Part shown: in pieces, positions 7,129 to 14,255 of the stretch
Numbering within the stretch: position 1 is the first letter of the stretch
Layout of the letters: the number at the start of each line of letters is the position of its first letter
Assembly (NCBI GenBank): GCA_958425285.1
Contig: CATZVV010000008.1
Coordinates: 1 to 21,043 of the forward strand
Direction: 5' to 3'
DNA length: 21,043 bases
Source of the DNA: an uncultured Lachnoclostridium sp.
GTDB taxonomy: Bacteria; Bacillota; Clostridia; Lachnospirales; Lachnospiraceae
Notes under the pieces: model-generated
Told to the model about the DNA's origin: nothing
What the model saw: the letters and a program-made list of their open reading frames with translations, nothing else
Database searches by the model: none
Made by a program: the position numbers and the translations under genes

Positions 7129-7253
7129 ATACTCTAATCATATATATTTACTCCTCATTTAAAATATCACAGTACACTTCTGATACTGTTACTCTCCATT
7201 AAATAACAGAAAAATAAACTTAAGCTAAACTGTATCACAGTACATTAGAGTAT
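7129..7253. repeat. Short non-coding element with inverted ends and internal direct repeats
   Basis: ATACTCTAAT at 7129-7138 is perfectly inverted at 7244-7253. Between them TATCACAGTACA occurs twice in direct orientation (7165-7176 and 7233-7244). No gene is visible in 6961-7289. The arrangement could be a miniature inverted-repeat remnant, an attachment or recombination site, or an operator cluster. Confidence 0.35.
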
Positions 7254-7289
7254 ACCATAATAGTAAGGAAGTGCCAAATGTTTTAATTC

Positions 7290-7525
7290 CTAAAGCTCTC
7301 TTTTCTCTTTCACCTGGCCTTTCTCATATGCTTCTATCAATTCAGCTTCGTCCTCACAGACCATTTCCCCTAACGCCTGAATGACGTTCCATATCCCCAT
7401 CGCACTGATGTTCTGTCCAGTCATCGCACTGACCTGTGAAGCGCACTCCCTGTAAGACAGTTCCGTGATCCCTTTAAACAATAAGACAAATCTGTATGAT
7501 TGGAAAGAGGTTTCGATTGAATTGG
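7290..7525 (-). mobile_element. ISLre2-type transposase remnant
   Basis: From about 7525 down to TAG at 7290 the minus strand encodes about 78 residues (SIETSFQSYRFVLLFKGITELSY… with the block YRECASQVSAMTGQ and then MGIWNVIQALGE). The pattern of SYRE, a TGQ.IS motif and WNVIQALGE is what I know from ISLre2-family transposases, where it lies in the N-terminal half of a protein of more than 400 residues. Everything before and after is missing: upstream the frame passes into shadow sequence of the DUF4405 gene, and downstream it ends at KGQVKEKREL. No terminal inverted repeats were identified. It is a dead fragment that marks a past insertion and deletion. Confidence 0.6.
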
Positions 7526-7954
7526 CCCGGATATTTTCCGGATCATGCCAAGAATCATATTCCAGTGCAGGCCCAAATGCAAAGCCATCAGGATAAAGCC
7601 CCAAAAAGAACAGCAAATTTGCATTGGACGCGCCCAAATAAGCCCACCCGATATAGGCAGGAAATCAAAAACTTCGTGGGACAGGATAATAGCACTTACC
7701 ATAGTCCCGAGCATAGAGAGGAAAAGCAATAGATTTACAAGGGCCTGTACTATGCGGAAAGGCGTATATTTCCCCTTGAATAGATGGCCATGCCACTTAA
7801 AATTCAAGACATGATGAAGAATCCAAAGGATAAACATTCCTACTCCAATCCATTCATGAGCAAAATCTCCTGTGAACTGTCTTGCCATCAGCAGCAGGAG
7901 CAGTATTGTCATAATAAAATCAATACTGATTCTGGCAATCATCTTTGGATTTAT
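7526..7954 (-). pseudogene. Truncated DUF4405 membrane protein gene
   Basis: The minus strand encodes about 143 residues of a DUF4405 (cytochrome b561-like) membrane protein: TM1 with MTILLLLLMARQFTG, then HEWIGVGMFILWILHHVLN, a third segment VQALVNLLLFLSMLGTMVSAIIL, and HLGLHWNMILG in the fourth. Several histidines in the helices are typical of haem-binding members. Homology stops at about residue 143 (near 7526), where the sequence enters the ISLre2 remnant in another frame, so the C-terminus is lost. The start is also odd: AGGAGG at 7961-7966 is ideally placed (6 bases) for ATA at 7954, while the first ATG (7942) is 18 bases away. An ATG to ATA change is likely. The gene is probably inactive. 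Confidence 0.65.
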
Positions 7955-7966
7955 TGTGATCCTCCT

Positions 7967-7998
7967 TAAAAAAGCCTGCCTCAATTATAAGGCAGACT
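7967..7998 (-). terminator. Intrinsic terminator, leftward
   Basis: On the minus strand AGTCTGCC and GGCAGGCT pair over eight positions with one wobble and are followed by TTTTTT. It ends transcription from decayed sequence upstream and lies just before the ribosome site of the DUF4405 remnant. Confidence 0.6.
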
Positions 7999-8129
7999 TT
8001 ATAAAAACAGTGTTCTTGCTGCCTTAAAGCAATTTAATGCCTGTAATGGCAGTATCTTACAGGTTCACCTTCTAACCCGTTTAGCAGTATCTCCCTAATA
8101 TTCTTTTCAATCTCATTGGCTTCTTTTAT

Positions 8130-8402
8130 TCAGTTAAAAGTAAACGAGCTACTTGTAACATCAATATTATTCTTGGCTGTACCATCTCCAATTGAATGGT
8201 TGTAACTTGAACTAATCATGTTATAGGCAGACCAGTCACCTGGAACCAGAACAGCAGAACTGGAAATTTTGGCTTTAACAGTAAAATTTTTTATACCGCC
8301 CATTGACAGTGTGCATGAACTTTCATTCCCTGTATAGGTTATCGCCTTATCATAATCAGACGGGAGACTGAGCACTACTGAGCTGTACAGATTTTTCTTG
8401 TT
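8130..8402 (-). pseudogene. Fragment of an unidentified, possibly surface protein
   Basis: The minus frame from about 8402 to TGA at 8130 encodes KNLYSSVVLSLPSDYDKAITY … MGGIKNFTVKAKISSSAVLVPGD … SSSFTFN. It is rich in S, T, N and G with beta-like alternation, as in extracellular adhesin or carbohydrate-associated domains. There is no good start; GTG at 8375 is the only candidate, and the sequence just upstream is the terminator of the next operon. After the TGA the same frame continues with IKEANEIEKNIREILLNGLEG and stops at 8034, another apparent fragment. I do not recognise either piece. The stretch 8000-8400 is best read as degraded coding DNA. Confidence 0.35.
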
Positions 8403-8411
8403 TCCTCATAA

Positions 8412-8454
8412 TAAAAGGCTCTCCTATGAATTAAATTTTATCATAGAAGAACCT
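8412..8454 (-). terminator. Intrinsic terminator of the AIPR-XRE operon
   Basis: In minus-strand RNA a 14-base stem forms between 8454-8441 and 8429-8416 (AGGTTCTTCTATGA with TCATAGGAGAGCCT), with two wobbles and an 11-base loop, followed by TTTTATTAT. It lies about 50 bases past the stop of the XRE gene. Confidence 0.75.
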
Positions 8455-8501
8455 CTCAGTTACATATTTACAAAGACTTTTTTCGATTGCTATTGCAACC
8501 T

Positions 8502-8720
8502 TTATGATTCAAAATCAATTAATTCTCTTATGTCGGTCACTTCCAAAGCTTCTGCAATTTTAGAAAGATGCTCAAAGTTAATAACGGTACGAGTACCACG
8601 AACGATATCACTAATAGTTGACTCTCGGATTCCAGACAACTCAGCCAGTTTCTTCTGACTGAGTTGTCTATTCTCCAAAGCTTCTTTCACTTTCAATCTA
8701 ACGACATATTTTTTTTTCAT
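8502..8720 (-). CDS. XRE-family HTH regulator, probable operon autorepressor
   Basis: A 72-residue, single-domain protein. The Cro/C1-type helix-turn-helix runs over residues about 20-60 (LSQKKLAELSGIRESTISDIVRG, then LSKIAEALEV). ATG at 8720 is chosen because the AIPR gene ends at 8723 and AGGGGATG, which overlaps the AIPR stop region, gives a ribosome site; the longer frame starting at 8771 would lie inside the AIPR gene. The two-base gap implies translational coupling. A likely role is repression of the shared promoter at 9994-10022, where two identical 11-base repeats lie. It could also act as an antitoxin-like partner of the AIPR protein; this is inference. Confidence 0.85.
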   Translation of the reverse strand: MKKKYVVRLKVKEALENRQLSQKKLAELSGIRESTISDIVRGTRTVINFEHLSKIAEALEVTDIRELIDFES

Positions 8721-8722
8721 AG

Positions 8723-9889
8723 TTAGTTCATCCCCTGATAGAGTAATACTGTCATATATGCAAGATTCCAAATATTTGAATCTTTACCCACCGCATTTGG
8801 ATTGTCACCAATTGCAGAGGCAAAATTCATAATCTGACTCGTCATACCATTCTTGCACTTATCCCATACAGTGATTGGACTTACTCCATTTTTCCATTCA
8901 TACTTGTTTGTCTCTAAATTCAGAACAACTAGCGATCTAAATGCTGCAAGCGCTGGATAAATCAAACCATCCGGAATCTTATAATAAAGCTCATGGAGAC
9001 CGAACTTCGACAGTCCAATTACTTTTCCCTGTTTGTATCCAGAATACTTTTTACGACCGTATTTTCCACCTGTCTCATTAAACGCTGTAGCGAACTCCAT
9101 TTCAATGGTATCATACAAATCAAAAATATCAGGCATGATATTCACATATCTGCGATAAGATTCTGGATCCTCCAAATATAGCTCTAACATTTTTGCTTTA
9201 GACGAATACGCTTTGATTGGATGTGTTGTTGCATCAAATTTATCAATATTAAACATATTGATGATAGAAACAATTTCACGTGCATCAATCATTTTCAATT
9301 TCTTATTTGTCTCATCATCAAATGCCTGTTGATTCTGTTTAAACGCAATTCTACTAAAAAATGGCATTCCTTCAAGGCCTTCTTTAACCGGATCAAATTT
9401 CTGCTGAAGCTCTGCCATAGATTTTTCATCTACCTGAACAGACGTGTTACGTGCTTCTGCCAACTTCTCAATAATATCTTCTACACCAGTCATAACTTCA
9501 AACTGAACATACTGATCAAGATTATCATTTCGATGTTCACATACAATTTTATAAGTATGTCCCCCATCAATATTTCCATGAAGCATATCATCAGTAAAAT
9601 TGATAGTTACTTCTTTTGTTTTATTATTGTATGTACAACTTTTCGCAGAAAGAACAATTCCTCTGTTTTTCAGATGGAAAAATCCATCATTGCTCTCCAG
9701 CGATTCCTTTATTGCCTGCGCAACACCAGATGTTAATTTCTGATCACGAGGATTTGTAGCCATTGGTATCCCTTCTGGCACATCACAAACTTTTACGTAG
9801 AACATATACTTCTTTGTAAAGTCGTTAAATGGATCGTCCAGCTTACGGAATGAATTTTCTTTCACGTACATTGTTTTTCTTACAGACAT
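8723..9889 (-). CDS. AIPR-family protein (abortive infection / phage resistance)
   Basis: A 388-residue protein whose N-terminal 160 residues carry the pattern I associate with the AIPR family: HLKNRGIVLSAKSC (NRG at 75-77), NIDGGHTYKIV (DGGHT at 108-112) and EARNTSVQV (146-153). The DGGHT box resembles the DGQHR box of DndB-like proteins, which suggests a related ParB-like or nucleic-acid-acting fold. AIPR proteins were named from phage abortive-infection systems; the chemistry is not established to my knowledge. The C-terminal half (DIFDLYDTIEMEFATAFNET … FGLHELYYKIPDG …) is helical and not recognised. ATG at 9889 follows AAGGAGG. It is the first gene of a two-gene operon with an XRE regulator, from promoter to terminator. 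The gene looks intact. Confidence 0.8.
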   Translation of the reverse strand: MSVRKTMYVKENSFRKLDDPFNDFTKKYMFYVKVCDVPEGIPMATNPRDQKLTSGVAQAIKESLESNDGFFHLKNRGIVLSAKSCTYNNKTKEVTINFTDDMLHGNIDGGHTYKIVCEHRNDNLDQYVQFEVMTGVEDIIEKLAEARNTSVQVDEKSMAELQQKFDPVKEGLEGMPFFSRIAFKQNQQAFDDETNKKLKMIDAREIVSIINMFNIDKFDATTHPIKAYSSKAKMLELYLEDPESYRRYVNIMPDIFDLYDTIEMEFATAFNETGGKYGRKKYSGYKQGKVIGLSKFGLHELYYKIPDGLIYPALAAFRSLVVLNLETNKYEWKNGVSPITVWDKCKNGMTSQIMNFASAIGDNPNAVGKDSNIWNLAYMTVLLYQGMN

Positions 9890-9979
9890 ATTAGTCCTCC
9901 TTATAAAATAAATTTAGATCGACTATCCTACCCGGCACCAGAGCACCGACAGGTTGTTACATTACAACATATTTTCTTT

Positions 9980-10022
9980 AATATCGCAATTTGATAATAT
10001 CGCAATATCGTTATTTTGTCAA
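9980..10022 (-). promoter_or_regulatory. AIPR operon promoter with two operator repeats
   Basis: On the minus strand TTGACA (10022-10017), a 17-base spacer and TATTAT (9999-9994) form a near-consensus sigma-A promoter. ATTGCGATATT occurs twice in direct orientation: 10006-9996, entering the -10 box, and 9990-9980, over the expected transcription start. Their start-to-start distance is 16 bases. This fits two repressor sites, most simply for the XRE protein encoded by the second gene. A leader of about 100 bases follows before the AIPR start. Confidence 0.75.
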
Positions 10023-10064
10023 TGTTTTTTTATTAAAAATAAAAAAATTTCCTCTATATTTTTA

Positions 10065-10223
10065 TTAAGCAAAACTTCTATTACATTCTTCATCATTGAA
10101 TTTTACACAATAAGAGCATCTAATCAATTTATTATTAGCATCAATCATAACGTAAATTCTCATATAAAACAGAGTTCGCCCAATTTTTACGTAATATAAT
10201 ATTTTTCCCTTGCCAAAAAACAA
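10065..10223 (-). other. Doubtful small cysteine-containing ORF
   Basis: A minus frame of about 52 codons ends at 10065 (…MRIYVMIDANNKLIRC, then SYCVKFNDEECNRSFA). A perfect GGAGG stands just upstream but too close to the only early start (TTG). Starting at the internal ATG (10163) gives 32 residues with CxxC and one more cysteine. It may be a small protein or the tail of a decayed gene. No homology is recognised. Confidence 0.25.
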
Positions 10224-10620
10224 ACCTCCACACTAGTAAGTTCTTATATCAGTTTGAAGGTCTACACAAACTTTGGGATACTCCCATTTTCCAACGGAAT
10301 CACATCCTTAACTACGACTTTTTGGATACTATTTTTGTATTTAAAAATAAAACTAAAGAATAATTTGAGGGCAAACTATGGGTTCAACAATTATGAAAGT
10401 TGCAAAAACACCATGCGTTTTTCCACAAAGACGTACTACATTACCGCAAGCCGATATAGATATCAGAAACAAGAAAAAGATTCTACCTTAGCAAATCCTC
10501 TTCTACTACCTTCCTATTGATCTGTACTTATAGCATCTTTTTGATTCGCTGTTTCAGTTCCCGCAGCCTGTCAATCTCATCTGCATCGCTGTTGTAATCC
10601 TTAGTTATCAGTACAATACA

Positions 10621-10652
10621 AAAACCTGAAAGATCTTTCTCTCAGGCTTTTT
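10621..10652. terminator. Bidirectional terminator-like hairpin
   Basis: CCTGA/TCAGG and AGA/TCT arms (10625-10646, one internal mismatch) are flanked by AAAA on the left and CTTTTT on the right, so T-tracts follow the stem on both strands. Confidence 0.5.
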
Positions 10653-10820
10653 ACATTATTTACTATTTCTTTCTTCAGTGTAGTAGTAAATCCGTAACCC
10701 GCTCTGACTCTTCTGCCCGATTTGTCGCATTTCAGTTGCTAATCAGCTCACACTCTGTCTCCTGCCGTGGCACACGAAAAGCCATCGTATTATATTTAAA
10801 GTCCTCCTGATTTGCGTTAG

Positions 10821-10906
10821 TTTACCCTGTTTTGCCACAATTTTTCGGGTATGTAGTTTCCACTGAAATTGTTAAATCTATCACAGAGTAGGCAAAACGG
10901 GGCAAA
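10821..10906. repeat. 16-base inverted repeat with nested inner repeat
   Basis: TTTACCCTGTTTTGCC at 10821-10836 is inverted at 10891-10906 with two differences. Inside it ACAATTT (10838-10844) and AAATTGT (10866-10872) are also inverted. It lies within the decayed zone, just upstream of fragments on the minus strand. It could be remnant transposon ends, an attachment-like site or a structured RNA region. Confidence 0.4.
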
Positions 10907-10966
10907 TTAAAACTGGAAAAAGTAATAAAAACGTAGTAAAAATGGGGGTGTTACTAAGCATCATTA

Positions 10967-11920
10967 TTAGGCATTGGGCGCTTCTTTTTCTTTTTTTACT
11001 GGTGCTATTATTTGATAGTTTAAATCTAGTTTTGTAATAGAGTAAACTTTCGATTCTATAATTTCATAATCTTTACTTTTGGTTGTGGGGTTTCTCGTAG
11101 TGTTAAATAAAACTATATTTTTCCCAGGCGGATTCAATGAACTGTAAAATCTTATTCCATCAAACCCTAATTCCTTAATAAACTCGCATAAATATTGTGT
11201 TGCATAATAGTCATTTTCATTTCCAAAATTTGGAGTAGAAAAGGCAGCTGATATTATACTTAAATCCAAACTTTTTCCTGCTTCCTCTTCAGGATCCACA
11301 TAGCAAAAATCAAATAATCTTAATGTTTTCAGTATTTTGATAGTTGCTACGCTTACTTCTTGAGTTAAATTAGGCCAAACTTCCATTATTGCAGTTTTTA
11401 AGTCTTCCGCAATATATAAATAGCTAATATTTTTAGGATTCGCTCTTCCCCCTGAAGTTTTATCTTTCGGAGGCGCATCTGATTGTTCTTCATCATACCC
11501 CCAAAATTTCTTTTCTTTTTTAAATATTAGTTCAATTTCTTCCATAATAGAGTGGCCGTTATTTTCCGTACATAATAGCATTGCCAAGCAAGCTTGCATA
11601 TCTGACAGATTAGTCAAATTAAAAGAAGATTTTCCATTTTCAATGTCTGGAAAATGCTTTAAAATAATTTGACGTATTTGCTCCAACTCTTCTTTAAAAC
11701 ATTCCCTAGGGGTATTAAACACCCTGACCCTATAATAAACTTCATCAGCATGTATTTTGTAAACTGCATATTTCTGTATTCTTTTCAATTCATCCAAAAT
11801 CTGACTCTTAGGAAAATACCGATTATTATATTTAATTTCTGTTTCAAATTCTCTCCATTGTCTTTCTGTTTGGTGAAACAGGAAAAATAAAAACATCATC
11901 CACTTATTATTTTCATCCAT
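10967..11920 (-). CDS. RES-domain protein (NAD-consuming toxin family)
   Basis: A 317-residue protein. The C-terminal half carries a RES domain: GGRANPKNISYLYIAED (Arg159), LKTAIMEVW (Glu180) and GIRFYSSLNPPGKNIVLF (Ser260/261), corresponding to the conserved R, E and S that name the family; the early arginines in VYYRVRVF (64-68) also fit. Known RES proteins are toxins that break down NAD+, usually paired with an Xre antitoxin that has a DUF2384 domain. Here no such antitoxin gene is adjacent, and the protein is longer than typical two-gene RES toxins, with an additional N-terminal helical region (about 1-60) and an insert at about 75-155. It may therefore be a stand-alone defence effector or a differently regulated enzyme. 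ATG at 11920 has GAGGAAAG about 12 bases upstream. It looks intact. Confidence 0.8.
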   Translation of the reverse strand: MDENNKWMMFLFFLFHQTERQWREFETEIKYNNRYFPKSQILDELKRIQKYAVYKIHADEVYYRVRVFNTPRECFKEELEQIRQIILKHFPDIENGKSSFNLTNLSDMQACLAMLLCTENNGHSIMEEIELIFKKEKKFWGYDEEQSDAPPKDKTSGGRANPKNISYLYIAEDLKTAIMEVWPNLTQEVSVATIKILKTLRLFDFCYVDPEEEAGKSLDLSIISAAFSTPNFGNENDYYATQYLCEFIKELGFDGIRFYSSLNPPGKNIVLFNTTRNPTTKSKDYEIIESKVYSITKLDLNYQIIAPVKKEKEAPNA

Positions 11921-12004
11921 AAATTTACTGTTCTTTCCTCATCCATTACTTTCCTTAGTATATCAAAATATTCCCTCTTTTTTTACTAGATTCTATATGC
12001 TAGG

Positions 12005-12157
12005 TTATGAGAAAAACGCCCTGCCAAAGTAGAGCGCTTTCATTCTTTCCATATTATATTGCCAATTTGCTTTTCCAGTTTTTGAAGGGACAAACAGAAC
12101 TTTTTCCCTGCTGGTAACTTGTCCGTTGGTTCCAATCGCCAACTTATAAATGGTCAT
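12005..12157 (-). pseudogene. Probable C-terminal gene fragment, 50 codons
   Basis: A minus frame encodes MTIYKLAIGTNGQV … REKVLFVPSKTGKANWQYN … and ends at TAA 12005. The frame is open from a stop at about 12180, so at most 58 residues exist, and the ATG at 12157 has no ribosome site. The composition is protein-like, but the piece resembles the end of a larger protein. The family is not recognised. It lies directly after the MFS gene on the same strand. Confidence 0.35.
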
Positions 12158-12183
12158 CAATTCACCATTGTTTCCCTATAATC

Positions 12184-13410
12184 TCACAACTTATTAAATA
12201 TCCTTTTAGAGTAAAAAGATATCAACAATGAGGCTGTCGCGGCTCCAATCAAAACCACCCATGTATGCATAGTAAAAATGTCAAACAGAACACCGTAAAT
12301 CGCCTGCCCAATCGGTTGTCCGCACATTGCAATGGAAATCAGTGCTGCCATGATTTTTCCGACTAATTGAGGCGGGGTCTGTGTTTGCACCAGTGTGTAG
12401 ATTTGAACCATAAAGAGCGTGGAAGCTCCCATAGCAATGAAGCTCATGAAAGTGATTGCCCAATACGATACGATGGCGGGCATATTCAGGAAAAGGGAAA
12501 TACCCATAACCGCTACGGCAATCGAACAAACCAAAAGCAGCACATACGAATTTTGGATTTTCAGCTTTTCCGATACGATGGCAGTTAAGATTCCGCCGCA
12601 CAGACCTCCAAGCGCCAGCGCCCCCTGCGTGAAGCCATACATGGTATCAGACATCCCTAATACCTGCGTAATGAGAATGGGAGTTCCAACAATCATCACT
12701 GCGCTTAAAACTAGATTGAAGATGGACACCAGAAAAACTACCGAAAAGAAAATGGGCTTTTCTGTCTTTACAAATTGATAGCTTTCTTTCAGATCCATTT
12801 CGATTATCTGAAATACACCGACTTCACGCGGGCGTTTTTCGTATGGGATATGAATAAAAATCTCCATGATAGCTGAAAAAGTAAAACACACTGCACTCAA
12901 AAATAAAATCGGATTAATCCCCCAGAGAGTAAACATCACGCCACCGATCACCGGCCCCAGCAGTCCGGAAAGTGTATTGACCTGATTGATTACTGCATTT
13001 CCGGCCATCAATTTGTCTTTTGCTTCCAGCAGTGGAACGCTTGCTTGTACTGCCGGCTGGTATGTGCCGGATATACCATAGAGTAGCATTAAAACAACGA
13101 TAAAAAGCGGAACCGTTGGTATCTTTCCCAGCGAAAAATATAATAACATGATAATGGCTGCCGTAGAGAAGTCCAGTCCTACCATTATGTTACGTTTATT
13201 CACACGATCAGCCAGTACTCCTCCAGCCATAGAAAGAATAACCATGGGAGCAAATGAACAGGCAGTCACAATGCCAAATAACGTGGAAGAACCTGTTTCC
13301 CGCAGCAAATACAGCGGTAAGGCAAAACGTAAGATGGCATTGCCAAAAAGAGAAATGATCTGGCCGATCACCACGAGAGTAAAATCACGTTTGAAAAGTT
13401 TTGTCTGCAT
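12184..13410 (-). CDS. MFS efflux transporter
   Basis: A 408-residue inner-membrane protein with about twelve hydrophobic segments. The motif GGVLADRVNKRNIM (about 63-76) after the second segment is the MFS motif A region (G-x3-D-R-x2-R/K). The N-terminus (FTLVVIGQIISLFGNAILRFALPLYLL) and overall length fit the EntS / macrolide-efflux (MFS_3) branch, drug or siderophore exporters driven by the proton gradient; the substrate is unknown. ATG at 13410 has GGAGG with a 7-base spacer. A TetR-type palindrome lies 26 bases upstream, and a tetR gene precedes it on the same strand, so expression is probably induced by a ligand that releases the repressor, plausibly a transported compound. Confidence 0.85.
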   Translation of the reverse strand: MQTKLFKRDFTLVVIGQIISLFGNAILRFALPLYLLRETGSSTLFGIVTACSFAPMVILSMAGGVLADRVNKRNIMVGLDFSTAAIIMLLYFSLGKIPTVPLFIVVLMLLYGISGTYQPAVQASVPLLEAKDKLMAGNAVINQVNTLSGLLGPVIGGVMFTLWGINPILFLSAVCFTFSAIMEIFIHIPYEKRPREVGVFQIIEMDLKESYQFVKTEKPIFFSVVFLVSIFNLVLSAVMIVGTPILITQVLGMSDTMYGFTQGALALGGLCGGILTAIVSEKLKIQNSYVLLLVCSIAVAVMGISLFLNMPAIVSYWAITFMSFIAMGASTLFMVQIYTLVQTQTPPQLVGKIMAALISIAMCGQPIGQAIYGVLFDIFTMHTWVVLIGAATASLLISFYSKRIFNKL

Positions 13411-13435
13411 AAAATACCTCCATTATCAAATTATT

Positions 13436-13452
13436 AAACCGACCGTCGGTTT
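13436..13452. promoter_or_regulatory. TetR-type operator upstream of the MFS gene
   Basis: AAACCGACCGTCGGTTT is a perfect eight-base inverted repeat around a central C, between tetR and the MFS start. A variant of the same site (14169-14185) lies at the tetR promoter, which points to one repressor controlling both. Confidence 0.75.
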
Positions 13453-13461
13453 GTAATATGT

Positions 13462-13498
13462 CTAAAATAAACTGCTCATTTAGAGCAGCTCATTTTAG
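13462..13498 (-). terminator. Hairpin after tetR
   Basis: CTAAAAT and CTGCTC (13462-13477) are matched by GAGCAG and ATTTTAG (13483-13498), with a 3x3 internal loop and a five-base loop. It starts five bases after the tetR stop codon. There is no T-tract, so it may only attenuate or stabilise the transcript between tetR and the MFS gene. Confidence 0.4.
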
Positions 13499-13502
13499 GG
13501 AG

Positions 13503-14153
13503 TCAGTCCGTGTGCTGGGACTTACAATAGCTGATATAGCCCTCTATCATTTCGTCGTCCAAAAGTTGGTGGATACCAACGCCCTCTAACATGTCATTAA
13601 ATGTTTCGCAACGATTACGCATCCCCACTTTGTCAGTCATACTGACCAACGGATTGAGCCATACATTTGATAAGACCATGATAGCTTCTGCCAGTTCACC
13701 GGGATTTGTCGCTTGAATGGAACCATCGTCAATCCCCTGCTGTATGATCGGCTGGATGAACTTTGGAGCAACAATCTGATAGAGCTGGGCAATCTGCATT
13801 GCCAGAAAGCGTGGATTATCCAACAAGCATGGCGTAACTGTCAGCATTAAACTCTGGTTGGAGTTAAATAAAGCAGCTTTAAAGATTGCCCGCAGTTTTT
13901 CCAGTCCATTCAAGGATTTATCATCCCGTACTTTTGCCAAAGCAGTTGTATTTTCTTCACCGATGCGGTGAAAAATCGCTTCAAAAATTTCTTCCTTAGA
14001 CGAAAAGTGATGGTAAATTGCACCTTTTGAAAGCTTTGTTTCATTGATAATGTCCTGCAAAGATGTTGAGTCATATCCTTTTTCAACAAACAAATGGGTG
14101 GCAGCATCCAAGATTAGCTTCACGGTTTCCTCCGGGTATTTGTTTCTTGCCAT
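13503..14153 (-). CDS. TetR-family repressor
   Basis: A 216-residue regulator. The N-terminal TetR domain is clear: ILDAATHLFVEKGYDSTSLQDI (about 13-34), then the recognition helix region LSKGAIYHHFSSKEEIFEAI (about 40-59). The C-terminal two thirds is the helical ligand-binding and dimer domain. ATG at 14153 is chosen because GGAGG sits six bases upstream; the longer frame reaches back across the promoter. The gene has its own consensus promoter with an operator over the transcription start (autoregulation), and the same operator type precedes the MFS gene downstream. The likely job is repression of the efflux pump until an inducer binds. Confidence 0.9.
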   Translation of the reverse strand: MARNKYPEETVKLILDAATHLFVEKGYDSTSLQDIINETKLSKGAIYHHFSSKEEIFEAIFHRIGEENTTALAKVRDDKSLNGLEKLRAIFKAALFNSNQSLMLTVTPCLLDNPRFLAMQIAQLYQIVAPKFIQPIIQQGIDDGSIQATNPGELAEAIMVLSNVWLNPLVSMTDKVGMRNRCETFNDMLEGVGIHQLLDDEMIEGYISYCKSQHTD

Positions 14154-14168
14154 CTGACACCTCCATAC

Positions 14169-14216
14169 AAACCAACGGTCTGTATAAAGTATATCAATAT
14201 CGATTGTTATTGTCAA
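14169..14216 (-). promoter_or_regulatory. tetR promoter with operator
   Basis: On the minus strand TTGACA (14216-14211), a 17-base spacer and TATACT (14193-14188) form a strong sigma-A promoter. Just downstream, AAACCAACGGTCTGTAT (14169-14185) matches the palindrome upstream of the MFS gene at most positions and covers the likely transcription start. Confidence 0.75.
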
Positions 14217-14255
14217 GCAGGTTATAACTTGAAAATATCTTCTTTTCTACTACTC

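Larger units (their letters stand above)
10224..10966. other. Gene-poor zone with decayed coding fragments
   Basis: No intact gene is seen in this stretch. Minus-strand fragments have protein-like composition but lack starts and contain stops: VVVKDVIPLENGSIPKFV ending near 10263; DYNSDADEIDRLRELKQRIKKML ending near 10528; and NANQEDFKYNTMAFRVPRQ… ending at TGA near 10737, which a one-base shift joins to EMRQIGQKSQSGLRIYYYTE ending near 10665. The families were not recognised. The stretch also holds a hairpin at 10621-10652 and an inverted repeat at 10821-10906. Confidence 0.4.

Noticed and set aside
8502..8771. Longer 89-residue form of the XRE regulator
   Set aside because: Its start lies inside the AIPR gene in another frame; ATG 8720 has the expected position and ribosome site.
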